A stretch of 64,000 nt of DNA from Hyphomicrobiales bacterium (lineage in GTDB: Bacteria > Pseudomonadota > Alphaproteobacteria > Rhizobiales > Rhizobiaceae): positions 186,001 through 250,000 of the forward strand of contig UBMP01000004.1 of the NCBI GenBank assembly GCA_900466575.1, given 5' to 3'. This document shows positions 7,212-16,260 of this stretch, piece by piece (within the stretch, counting starts at the first letter, position 1; every line of letters begins with the position of its first letter). The notes beneath the pieces are model-generated. The model was not told the DNA's origin, made no database searches, and worked only from the letters and a program-made list of their open reading frames with translations. The translations under genes and the position numbers were made by a program.

Positions 7212-9365
7212 ATGTCGCGCTTGGGGATAATTTTGAAACTGGCTCCTGAAGAGTATGTTCGGGACTGGCGGAACTGGATTGCCCCGGCGGCGATCGCAGG
7301 AACGCTGATCGTCTCTCTTTTTCTTGCTGTCATTGTCGTCCTGATCCTTGAGGCCATGGGCGACAAGGCCAACGAGATTGACGATTCACGCGCGATGAGC
7401 GCGGCCCAGACGGCAGTCATGTCCATCCGGCGGCGGCTGTCCGGCACGCTGGAGGACAATGCTGTCTGGCATGAGGCCGTCGTCGCGCTACAGTCGGACA
7501 ATCGCAAGGAATGGATGTGGGCCAATTGGGGATCAACGTCGGCTGATTACCAGCTCTATGACGGGGTGGTGGTTACGGATCAGGACGGTCGGCTGTTGGG
7601 GGGCTACCTCAAGGGTCAGGAGTTCGACGCAGTCGCCGCGCTGGGGGATGCCTTTGTCAAACAGGTGCTCTCCGCCACCGTCCCGAACCAGCCCGCAATC
7701 ATCAACGTCTTTCGCCTCCATGACGGCATCGCCATCGCGGGATCGCGTGCCCTTCAGCCGGAACGCAACGTGCCCTCGGATGGTCGCTTCAATGTCCTGA
7801 CGATGATCAAGCTCGTCACGCCTGAGATGATCGATTCAGTCGCATCGAACTATTTTCTACCTGATCTGCGTCTGGCCCCCGTCAAGCCCACGGATCAACT
7901 GAGCCTTCCTTTGACCGCAAGTGATGGCCAGCCCCTGGCTTACCTGACCTGGCCAGGGCGAAACCTCGGCACCCGACTTTACAACGAGGTCCGTCCGGCG
8001 CTGACGGGGGCTCTGGTCGCCCTAGGCATCCTGCTTGCGACTGCGGCCTTTGCAGGTTACGCGGAGCTTCTGTCGCTCAGGCGGTTCGCCACGGCCGCAG
8101 ATCGGGAGGCAACGCGAGACCCGCTGAGTGGCCTGCTCAATCGGAAGGGCATGATCCGGGCGCTACAGGCCCGTCTCGATCAGGACGATGGCGGAACCGG
8201 CCTGACACTTCATCTGATCGACCTCGACGGATTCAAGGCCATCAACGACACATGGGGCCATCTGGTTGGCGACGAGCTGATTGGCGCGGTTGCTGACAGG
8301 CTGGTGGCATGCCATCCTCGGCTGGAATTCGCGGCGCGGTTCGGGGGCGATGAGTTTGCGTTCGCCAGCAAGCCCGGCACCGATCCAAACGAGGTCGCGA
8401 CCGCGGCGCTTCGGGCTCTCAAGGCGCCGTTCAACGTGGCAGGTCACACATGTGAGGTCGGTGCGAGTATCGGCTATGCCACCCATGTCCGGAACATGGA
8501 CACATTCGAGTTGATCCGCCGAGCCGATATGGCACTTTATGGCGCCAAAGCGGCTGGGCGCGGGCGTAGCCTCGCCTATTCGTCCGATATGGACCGGGAT
8601 CGCGAGGCGACGGCGGAGCTGGAGGAGCAGCTACGCGAGGCGCTGGATCACGATGGGCTCACAGTCGCCTTTCAGCCTGTCGTCTCCGCCGGGGATGGTT
8701 CCGTCGTCAGCGTCGAGGCGCTGGCGCGCTGGAACATGTCGCATGGGCCGGTGTCGCCGGATGTCTTCATTCCGCTCGCCGAGAAGTCGGGGCTCATCTT
8801 CCAGCTTGGCGATATGGTCCTGGAAAGATCCATCCGCTTTGCCGAGAACCGTGCCGGCATTGATGTTGCCGTCAACGTCTCTCCCTTGCAGCTCTGCGCG
8901 CCCGATTTCGCCGATGGCGTTGCCGCCCTGCTGGAACGCGAGAAATTTGATCCGCGCCGGCTGATCCTCGAAGTCACGGAGGGCGTGCTTTTCGAAAGCC
9001 CCGTGCAGGCGCGCCGCGCGATCGACGCTTTGCGGGCGATCGGCATCCGCTTTGCACTTGATGATTTCGGCGCTGGCTATGCCAGTATCGGCACGCTCAG
9101 ACACTTCACCTTCGACCGTCTCAAGCTCGATCGTTCGCTGGTGCAGGCGCTTGAAAGCGAGAGGGGCAGGGCGGTGCTCAATGCAACCGTGTCGCTGGCC
9201 GAAGCACTCGGCATTCCCGTGATTGCGGAAGGAGTCGAGACGGCGGAACAGGTTGCTAATCTGCGGCAGATGGGCTGCCAGTTCATGCAGGGCTATTATT
9301 TTGGCAAGCCGGTAGCCGCTGCAGATTTTGACAGCCTGCCCGGGCGTATGGCCAGGGCAGGCTGA
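7212..9365 (+). CDS. Membrane-bound CHASE4-type sensor with GGDEF and EAL domains
   Basis: 717-residue protein that would make or break cyclic di-GMP. Helix 1 (about 15-40), a periplasmic CHASE4-like sensor (about 45-270, with DNAVWHEAVVAL), helix 2 (about 275-300), then GGDEF and EAL domains. The GGDEF motif is intact at 378-382 (RFGGDEF). No RxxD inhibitory site lies five residues before it. All phosphodiesterase residues are recognisable: EAL at 502-504, NVSP, LEVTEG, DDFGAGY, KLDRS, AEGVET and QGYYFGKP. Both activities are therefore possible. The ATG at 7212 is preferred (AAAGG five bases upstream); earlier in-frame starts at 7095 and 7170 lack a clear site. It is convergent with the RND permease gene. 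Confidence 0.88.
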   Translation: MSRLGIILKLAPEEYVRDWRNWIAPAAIAGTLIVSLFLAVIVVLILEAMGDKANEIDDSRAMSAAQTAVMSIRRRLSGTLEDNAVWHEAVVALQSDNRKEWMWANWGSTSADYQLYDGVVVTDQDGRLLGGYLKGQEFDAVAALGDAFVKQVLSATVPNQPAIINVFRLHDGIAIAGSRALQPERNVPSDGRFNVLTMIKLVTPEMIDSVASNYFLPDLRLAPVKPTDQLSLPLTASDGQPLAYLTWPGRNLGTRLYNEVRPALTGALVALGILLATAAFAGYAELLSLRRFATAADREATRDPLSGLLNRKGMIRALQARLDQDDGGTGLTLHLIDLDGFKAINDTWGHLVGDELIGAVADRLVACHPRLEFAARFGGDEFAFASKPGTDPNEVATAALRALKAPFNVAGHTCEVGASIGYATHVRNMDTFELIRRADMALYGAKAAGRGRSLAYSSDMDRDREATAELEEQLREALDHDGLTVAFQPVVSAGDGSVVSVEALARWNMSHGPVSPDVFIPLAEKSGLIFQLGDMVLERSIRFAENRAGIDVAVNVSPLQLCAPDFADGVAALLEREKFDPRRLILEVTEGVLFESPVQARRAIDALRAIGIRFALDDFGAGYASIGTLRHFTFDRLKLDRSLVQALESERGRAVLNATVSLAEALGIPVIAEGVETAEQVANLRQMGCQFMQGYYFGKPVAAADFDSLPGRMARAG

Positions 9366-9372
9366 AGAACAT

Positions 9373-9391
9373 GCGCGGGGTGCGCCCGCGA
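9373..9391. terminator. Short GC hairpin between convergent genes
   Basis: A 6-bp stem (CGCGGG, 9374-9379, with CCCGCG, 9385-9390) fills the 27 bases between the GGDEF/EAL gene and the RND permease gene. There is no U tract, so a terminator role is only likely from position. Confidence 0.35.
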
Positions 9392-9392
9392 C

Positions 9393-12300
9393 TTATTCTG
9401 CCGCGACGGGTGCTGCCTCGCGGTGCTTGCCAGGCCGAATCTTGCGCGAGATCCACTCCACCTGCGTGAAGATCACCGGGGTGATGAACAGCGTCAGCAC
9501 CTGCGAGATCAGGAGGCCGCCGACCACGGCAACGCCGAGCGGCTGACGCAGTTCCGAGCCGGGACCGGTGCCGAGCGCCACGGGGACAGCGGCCAGCAGC
9601 GCGCAGAACGTCGTCATCATGATCGGACGGAAACGGCGGACGGCGGCGATATGCATCGCCTCGCCGGGCTCCATGTTGTCCTCTCGCATGAGCGTTAGCG
9701 CCACGTCGATCATCATGATCGCGTTCTTCTTCACGATACCGATCAGCATCAGAAGGCCGATCAGTGCCACGATGGAGAAGTCCAGCCCCCAGAGTTTCAG
9801 CGCCAGAAGCGCGCCCAGAGCTGCCGATGGCAGACCCGACAGAATCGTCAGCGGATGCGCGAAGCTCTCATAGAGCACGCCGAGAACCACATAGATCGTC
9901 AGGATGGCGGTCGCGATCAGGAGCCCCGTATTGCCGGTCGATTGCGCGAAAATCTGCGCCGTACCGGCCAGTTCCGTCGTCACCGTCGCGGGCATGCCGA
10001 TTTCCTGGCGAAGCTCATTCAGCCGGTCGGTCGAGACACCAAGCGAGACGCCCTGCGGCAGGTTGAATGACAGCGTGACCGCTGTCAGCTGGCCCGTCTG
10101 GTTGACGGTCACCGGCCCGGCAGTCCGGCTGATGGTCGCGATGCTGGAAAGCGGGACCTGTGAGCCCGACGCAGTCGGGATCAGCAGCGAGCCAAGGTCG
10201 GTTTCATCCCATTGCCGGTCCTGATTGAGTTCCAGGATGACGTTGTAATTGTTGCCGGTCGTCTGGATCTGCGTCACGTCCAGCGTGCCGAAGGCGGCTT
10301 CCAGAATGTTGCGGATCGAGGACGACGTGATTCCGAGCGCATTCGCGCGGTCATTGTCGATCTTGATATTCGCCTGAAGAGCATTGTTCTGCAGGTCGGA
10401 AGCAACGTCGATGTAGTGGGCGCTGTCTGCGAGCATGGCAGCCTGCAGCTTGCTCGACCATTGCCGCGTGTCCTCAGCGTTCAGCGATTTCAGCACGACC
10501 TGATACTGGCTTTGCGTACTGCGGCCACCGAAGCGAAGGCTCTGCACCGGCACGATGAACGTCTTCAGACCCGCGACCTCGCTCAGCGCACGCCGCATCT
10601 GTCCCAGCGTCACGTCAAGCGGCGGGCGCTGGTCGCGATCTTTCAGCTGGACGAACATGGAGCCGGAGTTGAACGTCGCCCCGCTCGGACCCGACCCAAG
10701 CGAAGAGGTCACGTGCAAGGCTGCCGGGTTCGCCGCCATGACGGCCGCGGCCTGTGCCTGCAAGTCCCTCATTGCGGGATAGGAAATATCCTGCCGGGCC
10801 TGTGTCGAGACGGTCAGCAGCCCGTTGTCTTCGCTCGGGAAGAAGCTGCGCGGCAGCGTGGCGAACAGGTAGGCCGAGCCTGCGAAGGACAGAAGGAAGA
10901 TAACGGTGATGATGCCCTTGTGGTGAAGGCACCAGCCGACCGAACGGTCGTAACCGTCGTTGACCCGGTCAAACAGGCTCTTCTTCCCCGAGTCGTGATG
11001 GGCTGCATTGGGGAGGCGTGCTGTCAGCATCGGGGTGACCGTCAGCGAGACGACCGCCGAAGCCATGATCGACAGCGAAACCACAACGCCAAATTCGTTC
11101 AGCACGCGTCCGACCACGCCGCCCATGAGCAGGATGGGCAGGAAGACCGCGACCAGCGATAGCGACATCGAAATGATTGTCGCGGTCACTTCGCTACTGC
11201 CCTTGATCGCGGCTTCGAAGGGGTTCATTCCCTCTTCGACATAGCGCACGATGTTTTCGAGCATCACGATCGCGTCGTCGACAACGAGGCCCACGGCGAG
11301 CGTCAGGCCAAGCAGCGAGATATTGTCGATCGAAAGGTTGAACCAATACATGAAGCCGAACGTGGCGACGATGGAAAGGGGCACGGCAAGTGCCGGGATC
11401 ATGGTCGCCCAGAACCGGCGCAGGAAGAGATAGATCACGAGCACGACGAGACCGATCGTAATGGCCAGCGTCTTTTGAACGTCCCACACCGCTTCGCGGA
11501 TCGAGTTCGAGGCGTCGTTGACGACCTTCAGATGCATGCCCGCCGGCAAATCCGCTTCGAGCTGCGGAATTTGCGCATTCACCAGATCCACAACGTTCAC
11601 GGTGTTGGCATCGGGCTGACGATAGACGGCGACGGCGATGGTCGGCTTGCCGTCCAGCCAGCTCCCTTGTGTCGTGTTTTCGATGCTGTCCTTCACATCG
11701 GCGACATCGCTAAGCCGCACCGCGCGTCCACCGGGGGTCGCGATGATCAAGGTCTTGAATTCGTCTGCATTGGTACGCTGCGTGTCGGCGTTGAGCGCGA
11801 GCGCCTGCGACTTGTTCATCAGCGTGCCGAGCGGGGTCTGGTCGTTGGCAGCCTTCAGCGCATTGGCGACCTGTGTCAGGCTCATTCCGCGCGCAGCCAG
11901 TTTGTTGGGATCGGCCTCGACGCGGACGGCGTAGGTCTTGGAGCCGAAGACCTGCGCCTGCGCCACGCCTTCAATCGTGGAAAGCGCCGGGGACAGGACG
12001 TTCTGCGCGATGTCGTCCATCTGCGTGAGGAGCGCCGTATCGCTGGTCAGCGCCAGAAAGATGATGGGGCTGTCGGCGGGGTTGACCTTTCGGTAACTCG
12101 GCGTGCTGGTCAGGTTGTCGGGCAGGGCGCGCTGCGCATTCGCGATTGCAGCCTGAACGTCTGCCGCCGCCGCATCAATGTTGCGGCTGAGGTCGAACTG
12201 CAGCGTGATGCGCGTGTTGCCGAGCGAAGAACTCGCCGTGATCGAATCAATCCCCGCAATGGTCTGGAACTGCTTGATCAGGGGTGTTGCGACGGCAGAG

Positions 12301-12479
12301 GCCATGGTGTCCGGCGAGGCACCGGCGAGCTGGGCCGAGACGCTGATCGTCGGGAAGTCGGCCTGCGGCAGGGCTGCCACGGGCAATTGCCGAAAGGCGC
12401 CGATGCCGGCCATGAGAACACCAACGATCAAAAGGATCGTCGCGACGGGGCGGCGGATGAAAACTTCTGAAATGTTCAC
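9393..12479 (-). CDS. RND efflux pump permease (MdtB/MdtC/AcrB family)
   Basis: 1028-residue inner-membrane pump of the hydrophobe/amphiphile efflux family: 12 helices and two large periplasmic loops. It uses the proton gradient to move drugs or other amphiphiles from the periplasm to an outer-membrane channel. The proton-relay aspartate pair D401-D402 is intact (GLVVDDAIVM). The N-terminus MNISEVFIRRPVA is typical of MdtB/MdtC-like permeases. The start codon is GTG, two bases after the adaptor stop codon, with AAGGCGG upstream, so translation is coupled. No TolC-type gene or regulator is adjacent; the channel must be encoded elsewhere. Confidence 0.93.
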   Translation of the reverse strand: MNISEVFIRRPVATILLIVGVLMAGIGAFRQLPVAALPQADFPTISVSAQLAGASPDTMASAVATPLIKQFQTIAGIDSITASSSLGNTRITLQFDLSRNIDAAAADVQAAIANAQRALPDNLTSTPSYRKVNPADSPIIFLALTSDTALLTQMDDIAQNVLSPALSTIEGVAQAQVFGSKTYAVRVEADPNKLAARGMSLTQVANALKAANDQTPLGTLMNKSQALALNADTQRTNADEFKTLIIATPGGRAVRLSDVADVKDSIENTTQGSWLDGKPTIAVAVYRQPDANTVNVVDLVNAQIPQLEADLPAGMHLKVVNDASNSIREAVWDVQKTLAITIGLVVLVIYLFLRRFWATMIPALAVPLSIVATFGFMYWFNLSIDNISLLGLTLAVGLVVDDAIVMLENIVRYVEEGMNPFEAAIKGSSEVTATIISMSLSLVAVFLPILLMGGVVGRVLNEFGVVVSLSIMASAVVSLTVTPMLTARLPNAAHHDSGKKSLFDRVNDGYDRSVGWCLHHKGIITVIFLLSFAGSAYLFATLPRSFFPSEDNGLLTVSTQARQDISYPAMRDLQAQAAAVMAANPAALHVTSSLGSGPSGATFNSGSMFVQLKDRDQRPPLDVTLGQMRRALSEVAGLKTFIVPVQSLRFGGRSTQSQYQVVLKSLNAEDTRQWSSKLQAAMLADSAHYIDVASDLQNNALQANIKIDNDRANALGITSSSIRNILEAAFGTLDVTQIQTTGNNYNVILELNQDRQWDETDLGSLLIPTASGSQVPLSSIATISRTAGPVTVNQTGQLTAVTLSFNLPQGVSLGVSTDRLNELRQEIGMPATVTTELAGTAQIFAQSTGNTGLLIATAILTIYVVLGVLYESFAHPLTILSGLPSAALGALLALKLWGLDFSIVALIGLLMLIGIVKKNAIMMIDVALTLMREDNMEPGEAMHIAAVRRFRPIMMTTFCALLAAVPVALGTGPGSELRQPLGVAVVGGLLISQVLTLFITPVIFTQVEWISRKIRPGKHREAAPVAAE

Positions 12480-12481
12480 GA

Positions 12482-13807
12482 TCAGTCCGCCTTCTGGTTC
12501 GCGTGCGACTGATCGCCGGCCGATGCACTCTTGTCAGCGGCGCTGGACTGTTTGCCATCGGTCTTGTCGCTCGCACCCTTGGCGTTGCTGCCGGCGGCGG
12601 GCTTGGTGGTCCCGTTATCGATCTTGACGACGGATCCGGCTGTGAGCGATTGCTGCCCTTCGACGACGACTTTCTCTCCGGGCTTGAGCCCGTCCGTAAT
12701 GCCGGCCATTCCATTGGAGCGGAAGGCAACCTTGACGACCCGGTTCTGCGCCTTGTTATCGTCACCGACGACGAACACCGCCGGGCCGTTCTGCTGAGGT
12801 GCTACCGCGACGTTCGGAACCAGCATCAGATTGTGGGCAATGCCGATCGTGGCGGTCGCGTTGATCGACTCGCCCGGCCAGAACACCTTGGCCGAGTTGT
12901 CAAACGCCGCCCAAAGTCGGAAGGTGCCGGAACTCTGATCAACCGAATTGTCGATAAAGGAAACCGGAATGTTGAAGTTCTGAGTACCGTCAGATGCGTT
13001 TGTCGGCTGAATATTGACGCTCAACTCCTTCTTGTTGAGAGCGTCGCGGGCAATCATCAGATCGGCTTCCGAAAGGGTGAAGACGGCGTAGACGTTCTTG
13101 TTGTCGACGATCGTACCAACGGCTGTGCCGGCTGCCACATAAGCGCCCTTGGAAACCGAAATCACGCCAATCTTGCCGTCATAAGGCGCCACGATCTGCG
13201 CGTTGGAGAGTGCAACCTGGTCAGCCTCGATCTGAGCGCGGTCGAGCGCAAGGGCAGCCTCCGCCTGTTGCAGGGCGGCCTTGGCGTTGTCGGTCGTCTG
13301 CTGCGTCGAGGCACCCTTTTCGCCGAGGTTCATCGCGCGGTCGAGCGTGATCTTGGCGTTGTCGTAGATCGACTGGTCCTTGGCGAGCGATGCCTGGTCC
13401 TTGGCCAGCGTCGCTTCCAGCGACCGGGTATCATAGGTAACGAGCACATCGCCGGCCTTCACTTCGGCGCCATTCTGCGCCCTCACATCCGTCACGACGC
13501 CGGCAATGGGGCTTGCCAGCGAAGTCGTGTCTCGGGCAACGATGTAGCCGAAGCTGTCCCGCAGCATCGGGAGGTCGCCGGCCTTGACCTCTATGACCTT
13601 GACCGCCGTCGTGCCGCCGCCCCGCTTTCCGGACTGGGCCTTGGCGGCATCTGAAGATGTCCCGGCTGCGGCAGCCTGTTCGGATTTCACCGGCTGAAGA
13701 TATGCCGCTACCTGCGTGGGCAGGTAGGGAACTAGGTCGGCGCGATAGTAATAGGCCGCTCCACCCAAGCAACACAGGATAAGCAGGAATGTCCAAAAGT
13801 TGCGCAT
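12482..13807 (-). CDS. RND efflux periplasmic adaptor (MdtA-like membrane fusion protein)
   Basis: 441-residue membrane fusion protein joining the permease to an outer-membrane channel. An N-terminal anchor helix (5-22, containing CC) is followed by a linker, the lipoyl-like domain (ASPIAGVVTDVRAQNG, about 98-125), a helical hairpin rich in Ala, Gln and Asp (about 130-190), the beta-barrel and membrane-proximal domains, and a low-complexity tail (about 405-441) of Lys, Ala, Ser and Asp. First gene of the two-gene pump operon, with a candidate promoter 40-65 bases upstream. The tail is longer than in E. coli MdtA. Confidence 0.92.
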   Translation of the reverse strand: MRNFWTFLLILCCLGGAAYYYRADLVPYLPTQVAAYLQPVKSEQAAAAGTSSDAAKAQSGKRGGGTTAVKVIEVKAGDLPMLRDSFGYIVARDTTSLASPIAGVVTDVRAQNGAEVKAGDVLVTYDTRSLEATLAKDQASLAKDQSIYDNAKITLDRAMNLGEKGASTQQTTDNAKAALQQAEAALALDRAQIEADQVALSNAQIVAPYDGKIGVISVSKGAYVAAGTAVGTIVDNKNVYAVFTLSEADLMIARDALNKKELSVNIQPTNASDGTQNFNIPVSFIDNSVDQSSGTFRLWAAFDNSAKVFWPGESINATATIGIAHNLMLVPNVAVAPQQNGPAVFVVGDDNKAQNRVVKVAFRSNGMAGITDGLKPGEKVVVEGQQSLTAGSVVKIDNGTTKPAAGSNAKGASDKTDGKQSSAADKSASAGDQSHANQKAD

Positions 13808-13833
13808 CAGAAAACCGCCTCGTGGGAAAATCG

Positions 13834-13872
13834 TTTGACTTTGTCATATAATGTGGGTGTGCCGACTGTCAC
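13834..13872 (-). promoter_or_regulatory. Candidate promoter and small operator of the RND pump operon
   Basis: On the minus strand GTGACA (13867-13872), a 16-base spacer and TATATG (13845-13850) form a plausible sigma70 promoter, with transcription starting about 30 bases before the adaptor gene. An inverted repeat TGAC-TTT-GTCA at 13836-13846 overlaps the -10 edge and the expected start site, where a repressor would act. Confidence 0.42.
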
Positions 13873-13916
13873 CTAACAATGATGTAATAATAACGGCATC
13901 GGACGAAAAAATGGCT

Positions 13917-15008
13917 TTAGAGTCCCATGATCGTCAGCATTGCAAAGGTGGCGAACAGCACGAAATGCGTCATTCCCTCGATGGCATTTGTTTCGCCGTC
14001 GGAGAAGTTGATGGCCGCGACGACGATGGTGATCGCCACCATGACGGTCTGCGGCGTCGTCATCGCCATCTCGAAAGGGCGACCTGTGTAAAGGGCCAGC
14101 GCCTCCATGACCGGAACCGTCAGGATGACAGTCGAAAGCGATGCGCCCATGGCGATGTTGACGACGACCTGCATGCGATTGCCGAGTGCCGCACGGAGCG
14201 CGGTGAGGATTTCCGGCGCGGCGGAGATGGCGGCAACCGTGACAGCAACAAGCCCAACCGGGGCTCCGGATTGCTTCAGTCCGGCGCTCATGAAGGGATT
14301 CATGATCTCTGCCAGCAGGCCGATCAGGACCACGCCGCCCGCAACGATGAGCGCCGAGACAAGGATGGAGCCGCCTTCGTCCTCGGCTTCATGCGCGCCC
14401 GCGCGTCCGGTACGCGGATAGGTATAGGAAAAGAAGTAACTGTGACGCCCGACCTGCATCCGCAGGAAGAGCGTGTAGAGCACCGCCATGACGCCAATGG
14501 TAAAGACCGAATAGACCATGCGCTTGTCGGCCGGAATGAACTCCGGAACGATCATCGAAATTCCCATGGCCGTCAGGATCATGACCGCATAGGTGCGCCC
14601 CGAATCGTCGTTGTAGGATTGTTCGCCGTGCCTGAGGCCGCCAAGCAGGGCTGCAAGGCCAATCAGTCCGTTGATGTCGAGCATTACCGCGGAGTAGATC
14701 GTGTCGCGCACCAAAGTAGGGGAGGCGTCTTCCGCCTGCATGACGATGCCGAGGATGACCACCTCGACCAGGACGGCCGAGAGCGTCAGCACCATCGAGC
14801 CGTAGGGATCGCGCACCTTGCCGGCGATCACCTCTGCATGGTGGGCGACGCGGGTGGAGACGAGAACGATAAGAACGACAATTGCCGCCGTGAGCGCAAG
14901 GGCGAGCGTCTGCCCCTGTGCAAGCAGTTCGTGCTCGCCCATAAGCAGCACGATGAGGCCCGCAATCGCCAGCCCGATCCGCCATTCGCCCCGCAATATT
15001 CCAACCAC
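13917..15008 (-). CDS. ChaA-family calcium (sodium)/proton antiporter
   Basis: 363-residue inner-membrane cation exchanger of the CaCA superfamily with about 11 helices in two halves. Conserved acidic helices are visible: GEHELLAQ near the N-terminus, LSAVLVEVVILGIVMQ in the first alpha repeat and AISAAPEILTALRAAL in the second. Cytosolic Ca2+ or Na+ would be exported for protons. A GTG at 15008 has GGGGAA six bases upstream and is preferred; a TTG at 15038 would add ten residues. It lies upstream of the RND pump operon in the same direction but 109 bases away, so probably separate. Confidence 0.82.
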   Translation of the reverse strand: MVGILRGEWRIGLAIAGLIVLLMGEHELLAQGQTLALALTAAIVVLIVLVSTRVAHHAEVIAGKVRDPYGSMVLTLSAVLVEVVILGIVMQAEDASPTLVRDTIYSAVMLDINGLIGLAALLGGLRHGEQSYNDDSGRTYAVMILTAMGISMIVPEFIPADKRMVYSVFTIGVMAVLYTLFLRMQVGRHSYFFSYTYPRTGRAGAHEAEDEGGSILVSALIVAGGVVLIGLLAEIMNPFMSAGLKQSGAPVGLVAVTVAAISAAPEILTALRAALGNRMQVVVNIAMGASLSTVILTVPVMEALALYTGRPFEMAMTTPQTVMVAITIVVAAINFSDGETNAIEGMTHFVLFATFAMLTIMGL

Positions 15009-15191
15009 GCTGATTCCCCATTCGTCGCCGCGACCCAATCGATAACATGCATGCCGCCGGGCGACAAAAGAGGTCCGGTTAAGTCAATCATTCAACGGCC
15101 GAAAGTGTTAACAGTTCCTGATGACAATGAAACCGCAAGCTGTTATTCATTTTTTCCAATGCATCGACCAACTCACGGGGGAGAGTTTCTG

Positions 15192-15539
15192 ATGGGTCTT
15201 TTCGACGGCCTCGGATCGGTCATAGGCGATGTGCTGAGCGGCAAGTCCGTCAACCTGATGGCGGTGGCCGAACAGGTTTTCAACAATGCCGGCGGCGTCA
15301 ATGGAATCCTGTCGCAACTGCAGGCCGCAGGCCTTGGCGATCAGGTCGCATCGTGGATCGGAACCGGCTCGAACCTTCCTGTTTCTGCCGAACAGATCAA
15401 GTCGGCGCTGTCTTCCGAACAAATGGCATCGCTTGCCAATGCTCTCGGTATCGACATCGGAAATCTGCCGCAATTGCTTGCTGAACATCTTCCCAAGGCG
15501 GTCGATCAGGCAAGCCCGAACGGAGTTCTGCCGTCCTGA
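15192..15539 (+). CDS. YidB-family (DUF937) protein
   Basis: 115-residue soluble protein matching the YidB/DUF937 family, whose function is unknown. The N-terminus MGLFDGLGSVIGDVL and the block AGLGDQVASWIGTGSN followed by SAEQIKSAL are the family hallmarks. The frame is open far upstream, but the ATG at 15192 is preceded by GGGGAGA and starts the conserved region. It is followed after 62 bases by the secreted cysteine-motif protein and may share its transcript. Confidence 0.85.
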   Translation: MGLFDGLGSVIGDVLSGKSVNLMAVAEQVFNNAGGVNGILSQLQAAGLGDQVASWIGTGSNLPVSAEQIKSALSSEQMASLANALGIDIGNLPQLLAEHLPKAVDQASPNGVLPS

Positions 15540-15601
15540 TATTGAAAAGATACAGGGCAGCGGGTGGAAGACCTCTCAATCAAACAGTGGAACAGGCGAT
15601 C

Positions 15602-16060
15602 ATGTCTTACAAACTTATTATCACTGCTGCAGGCGCACTTCTCGCAGGCGTCGCATTCTGTTCGCCGGCCAGCGCGCTGAGCATGAAGGAATGCAGCGTC
15701 AAGTATCAGGCTGCCAAGGCCGACGGCTCCGCCAAGGACATGAAGTGGAATGATTTCCGCACCAAGTTCTGTGGCGCCGACGCTGCCGCCGAAGACAAGA
15801 AGGACGATGAAGCTGTCGCCAAGACCACGGCCGACAAGGAGCCGGAAGCCCCGACGACCAAGGCGCCGAAGGGCGTGAAGTTCCCGGCTGCCGTCGACAA
15901 GAAGTATGCGTCTGAAACCCCCGGCAAGCAGCGTCTCCACACCTGCGCCGACAGCTACCACGCCAACAAGGATGCCGGCACGCTTGGCGACCTGAAGTGG
16001 ATCCAGAAGGGCGGCGGTTTCTGGAGCCTGTGCAACACGGCTCTGAAGGGCAAGGGCTGA
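15602..16060 (+). CDS. Secreted protein with duplicated Cys-Trp motif
   Basis: 152-residue protein of unknown function with a clear signal peptide (about 1-25, ending PASALS). The mature part carries two related modules, at about 28-57 and 117-149. Each starts with Cys, then Tyr, Ala, Lys and Gly at similar spacing, then a DxKW motif, then Phe, and ends with Cys. A Lys/Glu/Ala/Thr-rich linker (about 60-95) joins them. The two cysteines of each module probably form a disulphide. Some resemblance to PsiF-type repeats exists but is not strong enough to name it. The ATG at 15602 is chosen for the signal peptide. Confidence 0.75.
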   Translation: MSYKLIITAAGALLAGVAFCSPASALSMKECSVKYQAAKADGSAKDMKWNDFRTKFCGADAAAEDKKDDEAVAKTTADKEPEAPTTKAPKGVKFPAAVDKKYASETPGKQRLHTCADSYHANKDAGTLGDLKWIQKGGGFWSLCNTALKGKG

Positions 16061-16086
16061 TCTTCAGCTTAAGGTTACCTGTTTGG

Positions 16087-16120
16087 AAAGGCGGTCCGCA
16101 AGGGCCGCCTTTTTCGTTTT
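16087..16120 (+). terminator. Intrinsic terminator after the Cys-Trp motif protein
   Basis: An 11-bp stem with one G-U pair (16087-16097 with 16102-16112), loop GCAA, is followed by TTCGTTTT, 26 bases after the stop codon. Confidence 0.85.
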
Positions 16121-16260
16121 CCGACATGACCTGCCTTGAAGCGGCCTGGGCGTGCTCGTTCGAGACATATGCACGCAATCTTCTTCATCGACAACCGTTT
16201 GCAGGCCGGTATCCTGCTTGACGAAAGTCAGATGGCGGCGACGCCCGACAGCCAGGGAGC

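Noticed and set aside
13851-15191. Long plus-strand N-terminal extension in frame with the YidB-like gene
   Set aside because: It is antisense to the ChaA-type antiporter and rich in Asp, His and Arg; the conserved YidB start at 15192 has its own ribosome binding site.
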